Source of the DNA: Antilocapra americana
Lineage: Eukaryota; Chordata; Mammalia; Artiodactyla; Antilocapridae
Reading direction: 5' to 3'
Assembly: GCA_007570785.1 (NCBI GenBank)
Contig: ML664161.1
Coordinates: 42,483,293-42,547,292 of the forward strand
DNA length: 64,000 bases
Shown: positions 46,925 to 57,861 of the stretch, piece by piece
Numbering within the stretch: position 1 is the stretch's first letter
Layout of the letters: each line of letters starts with the position of its first letter
Program-made: the position numbers and the translations under genes
Notes under the pieces: generated by a model
Database searches by the model: none
Told to the model about the DNA's origin: nothing
Seen by the model: the letters and a program-made list of their open reading frames with translations, nothing else

Positions 46925-47849
46925 CCAATTACTATAAAAAAAATGAACTATAGAGATGATGCTATTCAAGAAAAATCTGTGGAATATTTTAAGCATAAGA
47001 AAGGCTAGCTAGAAAACTGGGAGCTTAGACTTTAAGTATACATCTGCTTTTAGGGTATAGTCAAGTCCTAAAAGCAAGGAAGGACACTGTTCAAGGTAGG
47101 TGAGCGCAGCTCCAGAAAATATACTGATGCCCAAACATAAACGTTTAGTAGTAGCACATATGTGAAAATATATGAAAGGGATCGGAAAGTATATAAAGAA
47201 GCTAAAACTCTGAGGTAACTGAACAGAACTAAAGAATAAATAAAAGACTATGGAATTGTTGATATGCAGTCATTCATATTTATCTCATTAATATATTTGA
47301 AACAAAGAGCTGGGAAACACTAAGGTTAGGCTATGTTAAGGACAGAGTGATAAATGAATATAACTGCAAAGAAGAACTATGAGAAGAAAAAAAAATGGGA
47401 AATTAGAGTTAGCTTTTAAAGTCAATAGAGTAACTGAAAGAAGCAACACAAGGTAAGTATTCTTGTAGAACAGAATAGATAAAGCAAACACAGATGTTTT
47501 CATCTAGGGAAGGCTGTGAGGTCAACACAAATGCCAAACTGTCCACGGGAAAGGGTAGGGCTGTGATGAGTGAGGCATATTCCCAGTTGGGAGGGTGACT
47601 TAAAAGTTACTTTGGAGAATTCATCATTTGAATACTACCTAGATTCAGATACATACGTTTCTTTAACAAATGATAAAGATTTATTCAGAGAAGTTGACTT
47701 TGTCAGGTAAGGCAAAGATTTTGTGGCTGGTAGGAAAAGCTCATCAACTCCTAAAACTGTATACTCCATTAAAGTACATATGTGAGACACTGGCAAGGGG
47801 TTTTGGTGTGTCCTTAATACAAAATAACAATTAGGTGAAATATCTCCTA
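46925..47849. other. unassigned sequence
   Basis: About 0.9 kb of purine-rich AT-rich DNA without a recognised repeat or exon. Confidence 0.42.
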
Positions 47850-48012
47850 CACTGGTGCCTCTTAAACTGTGTTGTAAATACTTACCATATAGGGATCTTG
47901 TTAAAATGAAGATCTCCATTCACTGAGTTTAGAGCCTGAGACTGCATTTTTAAGAAGTTCCTTGGTGATGTCCATACCTGGATGTTGGTGCATGGCCACA
48001 TTTTTAGTATTA
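47850..48012 (+). mobile_element. MER5A (hAT-Charlie non-autonomous DNA transposon)
   Basis: actggtgcctcttaaactgt, gggatcttgttaaaatgaag, agcctgagactgcattttta, agttccttggtgatgtccat and cctggatgttggtgcatggc follow MER5A nearly end to end. It is an ancient, immobile copy. Confidence 0.8.
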
Positions 48013-48045
48013 AACATGGATATTTTAGAAAGGGAAAGAAACATT

Positions 48046-48354
48046 CAGTTCAGCTCAGTTCAGTCACTCAGACATGTCCAACTCTTTGAGACCCTAGGGA
48101 CTGCAGCACGCCAGGCCTCTCCGTCCATCACTAACTTCCGGAGTTTACCTAAACTCATGTCCATTGAGTCGGTGATGCCATTCAACCATCTCATCCTCTG
48201 TTGTCCCCTTCTTCTTCTCCCTCCTTCAGTCTTTCCTGGCATCAAGGTTTTTTTCAAATGAGTCAGCTTTGCACACGCATCAGGTGGCCAAAGTATTGGA
48301 GTTTCAGCTTCAACATCAGTCCTTCCAATGAACACTCAGGACTGATCTTCTTTA
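48046..48354 (-). mobile_element. BovB 3' end, antisense, 309 bp
   Basis: cagttcagctcagttcagtc (AGTTC tail), gactgcagcacgccaggcct, tctcatcctctgttgtcccc and caacatcagtccttccaatg. Flanks gaaacatt (48038-48045) and ggaacatt (48355-48362) give an 8-bp duplication with one change. A T-rich microinsertion (tctttcctggcatcaaggtt) differs from the copy at 44298. Confidence 0.94.
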
Positions 48355-48362
48355 GGAACATT

Positions 48363-48694
48363 AAAAAATATCAAAAATCACTATTTGAGACAAATAAGAA
48401 AGCACTCTTAATTCCAAACTGAATTCCAAACTAGAAACTGAATGACTCATTTAATAAACAAAGATAACTAGATAGAATTCCAGCCCTCCTGAATTTCACT
48501 ATTTGAAGAGACATTGCATTGTTTGTAGCTGTTCACATGACTAAGCACCATAACAGAGATAGGAATATAGTGCTTTGTAGCACAGAGATAGGGACATAAC
48601 TGACAAGGTAGATGAACAAAAAGAAACACCATACACAAAAGCACAGAGGCCAGGGACTGCAAGTAATTTAGTATCGCTTAAATGTAGAATTTAT
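48363..48694. other. unassigned sequence with an 11-bp tandem repeat
   Basis: aattccaaactg-aattccaaact at 48410-48432 is a two-unit repeat. The rest is not assigned. Confidence 0.45.
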
Positions 48695-49025
48695 TTAGAA
48701 GAGGCAAGTAGATGAGGCTGGACAGGTAGGCAGAGATAACTGAAGTCTTGGTTTTTCATCCTGAGGCATTTAGACATTATCTAATAAGCAATGTTAAGCA
48801 CTACAGGGAACAAATGGACATAATTAGATTTTTGTGTTTAAAAAGTCATTCCTGCTACAGTGTACAGTATGGGTCATAAGTGTGGGTGCAGCCAGAGGTA
48901 GATGAACTATTGTAACAGTCCCAGGAGAAAATAACAGGAGCTTGAATAAATCAATGGAAATAAAGAGGGAGGTTCAGGTTTGAGACGTGTATTTGAGCAA
49001 GCTGCCAGAGTACAAACCAAGACAC
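48695..49025 (-). mobile_element. L2-like LINE region, antisense
   Basis: gaggctggacaggtaggcag, agtcattcctgctacagtgt, ctattgtaacagtcccagga and aggttcaggtttgagacgtg follow the antisense L2-associated text ('ggctgcagtgtggagaatgg', 'gctattgcagtagtccaggtgag'). Confidence 0.55.
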
Positions 49026-49752
49026 AAGGTGAAGCACTCAATAAAGAAACCTTCACATAAGAAAGTATACTCCTCCCATGCTTACATTCCAGAAGTAAGT
49101 TAATAGAGGGTCATATACTTTAACTTGTGTCAATGATATAATTATCAGTTTTGATTAAGTGAATAATGGTGACAAAATTATACATAAAATGAACTAGGGT
49201 TTTAAGATAAAAGAGCTAGAAACATCACACACTATCTTGGCATCTGAAAAGATGAAATGGAAAGAAGCAGCTGTTTTTTGTGGCTTATTTTTTTTTTTTT
49301 TGAAGCCTAACTCCAAGAAAATCTTTGTTCTAAGTATGTAAAGGAACTGAAATCTTACTTAATAACAAATTGCTTGTATAGATAATGAGAGCCTGAATTA
49401 ACCATCAAACAAGAAATATTTTTGTGAGGGACTTAGAAAAGATTATAAATATACAACAGATGCTTCCCCAGGCTCCATCGATCTGAAAAGATATTTTTTT
49501 GTTTGTTTAAATTACTGTATGTGGGTCATGACAGCAACCAAAAACTGCTTTCTGACTCAGGCCCTCATTAACATCATGCATGCAAGAGCCTTTTCCTGTT
49601 CCCTCCCAGAAAGCATGAGAAAGAGTTTCAGAACAGCTAACACCTGGTAAATTCACCATGGGTAGCTGTGGGCCAAGCAACTCCACACCTTGGTCTCTGT
49701 TTGATGACTGCTTCCTTCCTTTTAGTATTGCCTCCTTTGGCATTAGTGTGTG
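49026..49752. other. unassigned sequence
   Basis: A poly-T of 14 lies at about 49289-49302. No recognised repeat or exon otherwise; the opposite-strand frames near 49507-49776 are chance. Confidence 0.42.
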
Positions 49753-50900
49753 TTTGGAAAACTCAGCAGAGGCCACAGGACTGGAAAAGGTCAGTTTTCA
49801 TTCCAATCCTAAAGAAAGGCAATGCCAAAGAATGCTCAAACTACTGCACAACTGCATTCATCTCACATGCTAGTAAAGTAATGCTCAAAATTCTCCAAGC
49901 CAGGCTTAAGCAGTAGGTGAATCTTGAACTTCCAGATGTTCAAGATGGTTTTAGAACAGGCAGAGGAACTAGAGATCAAATTGCCAACATCTGCTGAACC
50001 ATAGAAAAGCAAGAGAGTTCCAGAAAAACACCTATTTCTGCTTTATTGATTATGCCAAAGCCTTTGATTGTGTGGATCACAATAAACTGTGGAAAATTCT
50101 TCAAGAGATGGGAATACCTGACCACCTGACCTGTCTCTTGAGAAACCTATAGGCAGGTCAGGAAGCAAAAGTTAGAACTGGACATGGAACAACAGACTGG
50201 TTCCAGATAGGAAAAGGAGTACATCAAGGCTGTATAGTGTCACCCTGCTTATTTAATTTATATGCAGAGTACATCATGAGAAACACTGGCCTGGAGGAAG
50301 CACAAGCTGGAATCAAGATGGCCAGGGGAAATATCAAGAACCTCAGATATGCAGATGATACCACCCTTATAGCAGAAAGTGAAGAAGAACTAAAGAGCCT
50401 CTTGATGGAAGTGAAAGAGAAGAGTGAAGAGTTGGCTTAAAGCTCAACATTCAGAAAACTAAGATCATGGCATCTGGTCCCATCATTTCATGGCAAATAG
50501 ATGGGGAAACAGTGTCAGACTTTATTTTTCTGGGCTCCCAAATCACTGCAGATGGTGACTGCAGCAGTGAAATTAAAAGACGCTTACTCCTTGAAAGTTA
50601 TGACCAACCTGGATAGCATATTAAAAAGCAGAGACATCACTTTGCCAACAAAGGTCTGTCTAGTCAAGGCTATGGTTTTTCCAGTGGCCATGTATGGATG
50701 TGAGAGTTGGACTATAAAGAAAGCTAAGTGCAGAACAACTGATGCTTTTGAACTGTGGTGTTGGAGAAGACTCTTGAGAGTCCCTTGGACTGCAAGGAGA
50801 TCCAACCAGTCCATCCTAAAGGAGATCAGTCCTGGGTGTTCATTGGAGAGACTAATGTTGAAGCTGAAACTGCAATACTTTGGTCACTTGATGTGAAGAG
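49753..50900 (+). pseudogene. BovB ORF2 reverse-transcriptase remnant, frame-shifted
   Basis: RT text is spread over several frames: SVFIPILKKGNAKECSNY (49787-), FNLYAEYIMRNTGLEEA (50255-), RYADDTTLIAESEEEL (50345-) and DITLPTKVCLVKAMVFP (50632-). The catalytic YADD is intact, unlike the copy at 44433. In-frame stops (for example after NLCxxxIC near 49996 and at the Y-A-G-Q stretch near 50150) and a frame change near 50430 abolish coding. Family role: RTE-type RT that primes on nicked target DNA. Confidence 0.87.
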
Positions 50901-51121
50901 TTGACTCATTGGAAAAGACCCTGATGCTGGAGGGGATTGGTGGCAGGAGGAGAAGGGGACGACAGAGGATGAGATGGTTGGATGGCGTCACTGAATTGAT
51001 GGACATAGGTTTGGGTGGACTCCTGGAGTTGGTGATGGACAGGGAGGCCTGGCATGCTGTGATTCATGGGGTTGCAATGAGTTGGACATGACTGAGAGAC
51101 TGAACTGAACTGAACCGAACC
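49753..51121 (+). mobile_element. BovB LINE 3' 1.37 kb, sense
   Basis: Begins in the RT region at ttggaaaactcagcagaggc, passes through ttttagaacaggcagaggaa, acatcaaggctgtatagtgt, cgacagaggatgagatggtt and ends in the AGTTC-complement tail gactgaactgaactgaaccg. 5'-truncated. It shares about 1.25 kb with the antisense BovB at 44298-45557. Confidence 0.95.
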
Positions 51122-51139
51122 AGCACTACAGATACGTTC

Positions 51140-51998
51140 TCCCAATTTTAGGTTCCTGGACCCAATTCAAACATGGGGAGGTCATTTTCCCCACAGCAAC
51201 AAGCAATTCTCTGATACCACCTGGGTGTCCTACTACTCAACTCAATTATGACACTATCTACCTGGAGATAGCACAAGATTCCATAGGTTAAGAGTTCAGT
51301 CCCACCAGCCTGCCTGCTCCACACTCCCCGACACACAAACACACATACACACACACACAGAGGCACACACTTCAGACACTAATTCTAAGCCCGGGTTGTA
51401 ACCTGTGCTTCTGACCAACTGGCTATAGATCAGAACTCTTTTTCTTGGGTTCCATGCTAGAGTGGCTCACAGAAGGAAAAAAAAACAAAAAAACAATTTT
51501 TTTTTACATTCACCAGTTTAGTGTGAAAAGATGATGGGGGATACAGACTAACATACTGATGGAAGACATGTGTAGGGCAAGGTATGTGGAGCTTCTTTGC
51601 CTTCTCAGAGTACCACTGTTCCCACATGTCCATGTGTTTACCAACCCAGAAGCTCTCAGAAGTCCATATTTTTGGGGCTTTTATGGAAGCTTCATTACAT
51701 AGGCATGCTTGATTAAATCAGTGGCCACTGGTGACAGATTCAATTGCCAGTTCTTCTTTGTACTGGGAGGGGGCATTGGGGGGAGAGCGTGGGAGTAAAT
51801 GTTTCAACCCTCCAATCACATTGTTGGTTCTCCTGGCAACCAGCCCATCCTTAGCTGCAGTCCAAAAGTCACCTAATTAACACAACAAGAGGCAAGTTGT
51901 TTCTTTCTGCACTTAAGAAATCGCACTTTAGAAGCTCTGTGCCAGAAGCAACAGGGATACAGACCAGACATACATTTATTATAAATTACAATATCACA
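51140..51998 (-). mobile_element. MLT2-type ERVL LTR, antisense, nearly complete
   Basis: The complement reads in LTR order from tgtgatattgtaatttataa (end at 51998) through gcagctaaggatgggctggt, accaacaatgtgattggagg, tgatttaatcaagcatgcct, atgtaatgaagcttccataa, aaagccccaaaaatatggac-type text, the aaacacatggacatgtggga block and finally tgacactatctacctggaga (plus strand tctccaggtagatagtgtca complement). It reaches almost to the 3' end of BovB at 51121. Confidence 0.82.
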
Positions 51999-52340
51999 CC
52001 CCAGAGCACACTTATCAGCCTCCAGTGTGCAGCTGGGAGAAGTCCCTGCTTCCTTTGACATTGCCCTCTCCTCTGCCACAGGTCTTTGCTCCCACTAACA
52101 TCCTCTTCTTGTGCATCCTATCCTTACCCCCAAAGAAGATTTGCTTCTATCCTTCCCCGTTTCCTGTTTCCTCTATCACTGGCTTCAGTTCCCACTCCTA
52201 CTTAAGGACCCCAGCTGCACAGCAAAATGTCATAGAAAGAGCTAATATTGCTGCAGCTGAGGCCATTTTGATTGGAAAAAGGCCCAGTACCCAACTGAAG
52301 TGAAGTACACTGGAAAAATAAAGTGCTAATAAAGAAATGT
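51999..52340. other. unassigned segment ending in two AATAAA signals
   Basis: An open plus frame (52025-52303) ends in ...NVIERANIAAAEAILIGKRP and a stop, followed by AATAAA at 52317-52322 and 52328-52333, just before the Bov-A2. This looks like an mRNA 3' end and may be a retrocopy or a terminal-exon scrap. The 5' part is C/T-rich and not protein-like. The parent is not recognised. Confidence 0.3.
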
Positions 52341-52618
52341 GGAAAAGGCAATGGCACCCCACTCCAGCACTCTTGCCTGAAAACTCCCATGGACGGAGGA
52401 GTCTGGTGGGCTGCAGTCCATGGGGTCGCTAAGAGTCGGACACCACTGAGCGCCTTCACTTTCACTTTTCACTTCCATGCATTGGAGAAGGAAATGGCAA
52501 CCCACTCCAGTGTTCTTGCCTGGAGAATCCCAGGTATGGGGAGCCTGGTGGGCTGCCATCTATGGGGTCGCACAGAGTCGGACACAACTGAAGCGACTTA
52601 GCAGCAGCAGCAGCAGAT
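52341..52618 (+). mobile_element. Bov-A2 SINE (dimer), young, with (AGC)n tail
   Basis: Two Bov-A monomers: ggcaatggcaccccactcca to gagcgccttcactttcactt, then the linker cacttccatgcattggagaa and the second monomer ending gaagcgacttagcagcagca. Many CpGs are preserved (ggtcgct, gagtcgg, ggtcgca, gaagcga), consistent with a recent insertion. Five to six AGC units form a potentially polymorphic tail. Confidence 0.97.
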
Positions 52619-53130
52619 AACGTAAGGTCTTGCAGATCATGGTAAGGAGTTTAGATTTTATTCCTCAGTGGTATGGGAAGCTATTGACCAGTTTTGAGCA
52701 GGTATCACTCTAGTTGCCACGTGGAAGGGGTCTAGTGGGAGCAAAAAGAATGATTAGGAAGCTATTGTAGTTGCCCAAAGCAGAGACAGTGGTGGTTTAG
52801 AATAGAATAAGGCAATTAATTAATTTGCCATGGAAAATTAAACATTAAGATGGTTAATTTCTGGCTAGATTTTTAGGGCAGAACCAACAAACTTGCTAAT
52901 ACATGGAATGTGAGCAGGGGAAAAAAAATGGGGATGATTCCTAGGTTTTTACCTGAGCAACTACAAGAAAAGATGTGCCATTTGCCACATAAACATCAAG
53001 TTTGGGAGATTCAATTTTGAATATGTTAAGTCTGAGATACCTATTAGATATTCAAATACAGATATCAAATAGGAATTTGGACAGAGCCTGGAAAAGTCAT
53101 GATGAAAAAGAGGCCTTCGGGAGTCACTAG
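52619..53130 (-). mobile_element. L2-like LINE region, antisense, long
   Basis: aggtcttgcagatcatggta, aggagtttagattttattcc, gggaagctattgaccagttt, ggaagctattgtagttgccc, gatgattcctaggtttttac, aatatgttaagtctgagata and cctattagatattcaaatac match a long antisense repeat text that I associate with L2. The family name is less certain than the repeat nature. Confidence 0.58.
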
Positions 53131-53547
53131 TGGACTTGTGTAAACATTTAAGAAAATATATTTACTATTGTGTTCTGGAGGAAGAAGAATCTATTTCCTT
53201 GTGATGTAAATATTTTTTTTTTGCAGTGGAAGTCCCAGCCCAGAGCCTGTATTACATTCTTTTGATTGCTCTCTCTGGATAGCTCAAGCAAAAATAAAAT
53301 TCATTGCAAGGAATATTTCAGTGCTCTCACAGAATGAAAGGAAAAGTTGAAAGCCTCCACTCAGGAAGGGCATCAATCCAGGCCCCACCAGAGACCATAG
53401 TGATAAGAGTTTGAGGAACTGCCACTAAAATCATACCATTCAGCTCCAATGACTTTAAGTCCACTAGAGTCACAGTCATATCCTGCAATGCCATGCTCCT
53501 TCCATGCCAATTCCTTCTTTTAAACAAAAGGGTTGACATAAATACTT
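53131..53547. other. unassigned sequence
   Basis: Contains a poly-T (53212-53222) and AATAAAAT near 53293. The minus frame (53327-53608) has protein-like stretches (GGAWIDALPEW, DMTVTLVDLKSLEL) but overlaps a MER5A and matches no family that I know. Confidence 0.35.
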
Positions 53548-53692
53548 GGAATTCAAAGTATGGTCCCCGGAACAACAGCTTGTTTGGAATGTGAATCTCA
53601 GGTCCCACACCCTAGACCATCATCTTAATTTTCATTTTAACAACATCTCCAAGTGATTCTTATTCATATTAAACTTTGAGAAACACTGAACT
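53548..53692 (-). mobile_element. MER5A fragment, antisense
   Basis: aaagtatggtccccggaaca, atgtgaatctcaggtcccac, accctagaccatcatcttaa, aacaacatctccaagtgatt and aactttgagaaacactgaac follow MER5A. Orientation is opposite to the copies at 47850 and 54625. Confidence 0.8.
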
Positions 53693-53729
53693 CAATGGTT
53701 TTCCAGCCATAAAACTCTCTGTTAAGCAT

Positions 53730-53820
53730 ATGTAAACCCATGGTGATATCATGGCATTGTATGGCAAAAACAATAAAATAAAAAAAAAACACACTTTAAG
53801 TAAAAAAAAAAAAAAAAAAC
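53730..53820 (+). mobile_element. ruminant L1 3' tail fragment with poly-A
   Basis: tgtaaacccatggtgatatc, atggcattgtatggcaaaaa and caataaaataaaaaaaaaac resemble the sense end of the L1-BT 3' UTR. A second poly-A of 18 follows (53802-53819). Confidence 0.55.
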
Positions 53821-54624
53821 CTCTCTGGTAGTCTGTACTGATCAGGTGTTTTCATTATTAGCTTCACTGAGGAGGGCTTTTTGGATTCATATCCAAATAA
53901 ACTTTATTTAAAATAGAATTATAAATAGTTTTATATTGAATGATCACAAAATGGTTAAATTGTATGTGTAGTGTACACTTTGGTTATATACAGGTAGGTG
54001 ACAGTATGTTGTAAAAACATTATAAACTTCTTGCAGTACATCTCATGATTCTTTTAGGAAGTTCAGTTATTTTCAAGGCAAAATATTCTAGCAATCAATA
54101 TGCTTATTGTATATAATTCAGTCTTTTAAGACTCAGAGATTTGATATTCTGATTGTGTGCAAGTACTCTAAAGTAGTCTTTTATCTATACTACACAGTTG
54201 CTTTCAGTGATCAGAATTGTGCATTTGTAGTGGTCTTACAATATATTTTTATTTGTCATTCTTTTAGAACAATATCCTTGGGAACAGTATATATAATAAG
54301 AATGAAAGGAAACCTATAAATATTAATGCCATTGTTTGAGGAAAAGGCATGATAATTTTATTTGACAGAAGTAAACACTGGCAGCTCATTAAAATTTTGG
54401 CTCAAAGTTGAGGTCCAGAAAGTCAATAGGTCTTAGATGGAATGTAACCTGCCTATGAACTCACAGTCCCCCTAAATAAATTCCACAATCCCTTAAAGAA
54501 CCTTGTTCAAAGAATTCTTCTGGAAATGTACTTAGTAGATGAGATTAACAAAAATCTGTCATTTTTAAAAGATTAGCTATTTAAACTTATTCATTAGCAT
54601 GGTTTTTTGAAATGTAGATATTAA
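53821..54624. other. unassigned, strongly AT-rich sequence
   Basis: About 0.8 kb with 3'-UTR-like composition (tatatataataagaatgaaa). No repeat or exon recognised. Confidence 0.4.
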
Positions 54625-54785
54625 AACTCAGAATGGATATAAGAATCACCTGGGAAGTTTATTAAACTACACCAGTCAGATCTACCACATGAGAATCTCA
54701 AGGAGTGGGTCTAGGAATCTACATTTAAAAATAGCTCCTTAGTTGAGTCTGATCACAGGAAAGTTTAAGAATTACTGTACTAAAC
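54625..54785 (+). mobile_element. MER5A, sense
   Basis: aagaatcacctgggaagttt, gagtgggtctaggaatctac, atttaaaaatagctccttag and aaagtttaagaattactgta follow MER5A over most of its length. Confidence 0.78.
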
Positions 54786-55289
54786 ATTACATTTTCAAGT
54801 TTGCTTTTGCACTCACACTTTAGTGTCAACTTCCAATGACTGAGTAAAGCATTCCTTTTCACAGGTTCACGTCACATTAACTCTCCATTCTTCACACTGG
54901 AATGACATTTTGACACCTACATGGCTTAACTTTTTTCCTACCTTTCCAATGGCTTTAAACAAATATTTCTTTTTGATAACTCATTAATTCAATATATACT
55001 AAGGCATAGCATTTCCAGAACACTTAAGAATACTGCCTTGGTTACAATTAGGAATCACTTTGTATAGAGGCTCATTGATCCACATGTAGGGGAAAAAGGG
55101 GGAAAAAAAAAGGGAAGAAAAACCACAAAAGGAGAAATCAATTTAATATTTCAAAACAAAATTTAAGACAACTCTTCTCTCAAAGTTGATGCTACATTTG
55201 TTATTTTCATAATATATGACTGTTAAATCCATATAAAGAGAAGATAGAAGCTTTCTCATTATCTAACACCCCATATAAAACAATACAAA
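54786..55289. other. unassigned sequence with a purine tract
   Basis: A pure A/G tract (ggggaaaaagggggaaaaaa) lies at 55088-55120. No gene signal. Confidence 0.45.
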
Positions 55290-55365
55290 CATGTCTATAG
55301 TGCCTCTAGAGGGCTGAGCACATAGAAGGGACACAAAATACATAATGTTTTAATGAATAAACAGC
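55290..55365 (+). mobile_element. L2 3' end scrap, sense
   Basis: ctatagtgcctctagagggc, tgagcacatagaagggacac and aatgttttaatgaataaaca fit the L2 terminus ('agtgcctggcacatagtagg'). Confidence 0.45.
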
Positions 55366-55640
55366 ATGTACAATATGTACATTTGACATACTTTATTGAA
55401 TTTGATTATCTGGTTATCAATATACAATTTTCTGTAATATTCTATTTATTGTATCATAATTCATTTAATCAATTCCCTACCAATTGACATTTGCTTTCAA
55501 TTTTATACTATTAGAGGCAATTGTGAAACAAGCAGTTGTGCATATGTCTGGTTATTTTTGACAAATACCTGAAGTGGAATTGCTCAATCAAAGTTTATGA
55601 ATATTTAAAATTTTAATAAATGTTTTTCTCTTAGAATGTT
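55366..55640 (-). mobile_element. old L1M fragment, antisense
   Basis: attgacatttgctttcaatt, ttgtgcatatgtctggttat and gaagtggaattgctcaatca follow the antisense L1M region also seen at 8240-8430. No frame remains. Confidence 0.6.
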
Positions 55641-55734
55641 GATTCAATACTATTATAACTTATTATTTTCCCCCATGGATATCTTTGTCAATCTGATAGT
55701 CAGTGACTATAATCTCATTGATTAATCTCATTTT

Positions 55735-55950
55735 GTGTGTGCTAAGTTGCTTCAGTCTGACTCTTTGGGCCCTGTGGACTGCAACCTGCCAGGCTCCTCT
55801 GTCCATAGTATTCTCCAGGAAAGAATACTGGAGTGGATTGCCACATCCTCTTCCAGGGAATCTTCCTAACCCATGTATCAAACTCTTGTCTCAGGCATCT
55901 CCTGCACTGGCAAGCAGGTTCTTTACCACTAGAACCACTTGGGAAGCCCC
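55735..55950 (-). mobile_element. Bov-tA SINE, antisense, older
   Basis: gctaagttgcttcagtctga, gtggactgcaacctgccagg, aatactggagtggattgcca and ctagaaccacttgggaagcc. A small duplication (atctcctgcactggcaagca) and loss of most CpGs indicate greater age than its relatives at 14588 or 52341. Confidence 0.92.
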
Positions 55951-56124
55951 TTATACTAGGAAGAATATATCTGTTTTATAAATTGATTAGCCCACTTGTA
56001 TTGCTTTTACGAATTGCTTGTTCATAATCTTTAACATGTTTACCTAATAGAATGGATCAGGAAATTTTAAATTCTAACTGACAAACATCACATCACAGCA
56101 AAACTCCAGTGTTTGTAATCATAA

Positions 56125-56545
56125 AAGAAGGAAGATATAATGTAGAGAATTGAAAGACAAAAACTGAGAAAGCCATATGTAAAATGAAACTCAGAAAGAC
56201 AATGAGAAAGAGAACAAAGTCATACAGCAGAGGAATATACTGAAACAAACATAGAGAACACAAAATTCATACATCTAGATAGACAGACATGCAGACACAA
56301 AGACACACGGAGACATGTATTGATAAAGGCACAGACAGAGATCACAAGAGACACCCAAAGGAAAAACAGACTGGGCATACATATACAAGCATAGAAAATG
56401 ACACAGAATCAAATGACTATACACAGTGGTATATAGAGAAAAAGTCATAAAACTACAGGACAAACACATGGAGAAAAAAGATTTACACACAAAAGTAAAG
56501 AGAGATGCAAGGATGCAAGATGCAAAATCAGAAAGGAGGACTTCA
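56125..56545. repeat. T-poor, A/C/G-rich low-complexity tract
   Basis: About 420 bp built mostly from AGACA/CACAGA-like words (gacagacatgcagacacaaa, gacacacggagacatg, aaaggcacagacagagatca). T is scarce on the plus strand. It looks like a degenerate tandem array, but no period is exact. Confidence 0.55.
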
Positions 56546-57309
56546 CGAACTAAAACTCTTTAATATGATCTTTAAAGATACCCTTTAATTATGTAGCCTT
56601 TATCATCTCTGATAAGCCAGAGTTAAGGTACTATTTCTTAGTCTTTTGTAGATAGCATCATCTAAAACCAGGGACCAGATATAATCACAGGCTTGGATTT
56701 CCCTCTTTATTTTGGAAAATTACAAAAATGAACCCTACTAATAAAACACAAAATAAAACAAATTATTTTATCTATTCCAAATAACTGTACAAAGGATTTA
56801 TCCATTTCCTTTCTTCACTCAGATGGAGTCATGGAATATGAAAAATGACTTTAAAAAATGATGAAAATCCTATCTAAGAACCACAGGTCTCACAAAACTA
56901 CTTCTTTTACTAAATACCAAGGCTAAAATGATACTAACAAATCTACCATTTTCTGAATAGCTGTTGGGAAAGAGATGAAGGAAAGAGCTAAAATAGCAAC
57001 TGAGAATCAAGCATCTGAAGAGATTAAAGTCAATCTAACTTGTTTATTAAGTTCCCATCTCTGAAAAGAAAGTTAGTTCAAAACTCACTGTTTTTTACAG
57101 TCACCTATGGAGTCAATTAAATTAACTGCATGGAAATTCTATCAAACATTCATCAACCATCATGAATGACCAAAAACAAACAAACAAAAAGAATTAACTA
57201 GAAAACCATCAATTCAGCCTTGATATACAGATACCACCAAAGTACTGCAGGGATGCATAAATATTTTGAAATATGTTTAAATAATGTGTCTTGACTGCCA
57301 GTACAATTT
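56546..57309. other. unassigned sequence
   Basis: AT-rich, with a short (AAAC)n at 57172-57187. No recognised repeat or exon. Confidence 0.42.
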
Positions 57310-57630
57310 TTCCAAGCAAATGTTATTGAAAATGTTTGGGCTATCCACAAATGTTTTTACAAGCATTCCTACTAGTCAACTACTGAAGCCTCAAAAAAAA
57401 TTCTGGCCAGCAGGAGAATTCATAAAAACTGCTGAATAGAAGGTGACCTAAGGAAATGTGGACAGGAATATCTGAACTGTTGCGATGGTTCAAAAACAAA
57501 TGCATGTTTCACGAACGTTTTTGAAACAAATATTTCTGGCTAAAAACAAACATTTGGACAGTGTGGACACACCCAACAAAAATGTCTGTTTACTGATACG
57601 AACATTTTATTTGGCATGTATCTGTCAGAG
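57310..57630. other. unexplained segment rich in AAATGTT/AACATTT words
   Basis: The words caaatgttattg, gaaaatgtttgg, acaaatgtttt, cacgaacgtttttg, caaacatttgg, aaaatgtctg and cgaacatttta occur in both polarities within 320 bp, giving a loosely palindromic texture. This could be a decayed DNA transposon or a conserved element. I cannot assign it. Confidence 0.3.
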
Positions 57631-57861
57631 CAGAAGTGGGCAAAAATAAGATAAATGCAAACATCTCACAGAAGGCAAAATTATAGTCGATTTTAAGTGA
57701 AAAAAAGACAAGAACATTTATTACCTAACATAGATAATAGTAAAAAACAGTATTTGTGGCTTATTTAAAGTCAATGGCAATTTTACCAGCATAAGATCAA
57801 AACAAAAACATTCATAAATATTATGTTACACATTACATTCATACATGCTGTATAGTTTTTA

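Noticed and set aside
44298..51121. An engineered or viral inverted-repeat structure
   Set aside because: Both arms are ordinary BovB 3' ends with independent truncation points. Two insertions in opposite orientation explain them.
53327..53608. Protein-like minus frame with GGAWIDALPEW
   Set aside because: It overlaps a MER5A at 53548-53692, so the N-terminal part is repeat-derived. The remainder has no match that I know.
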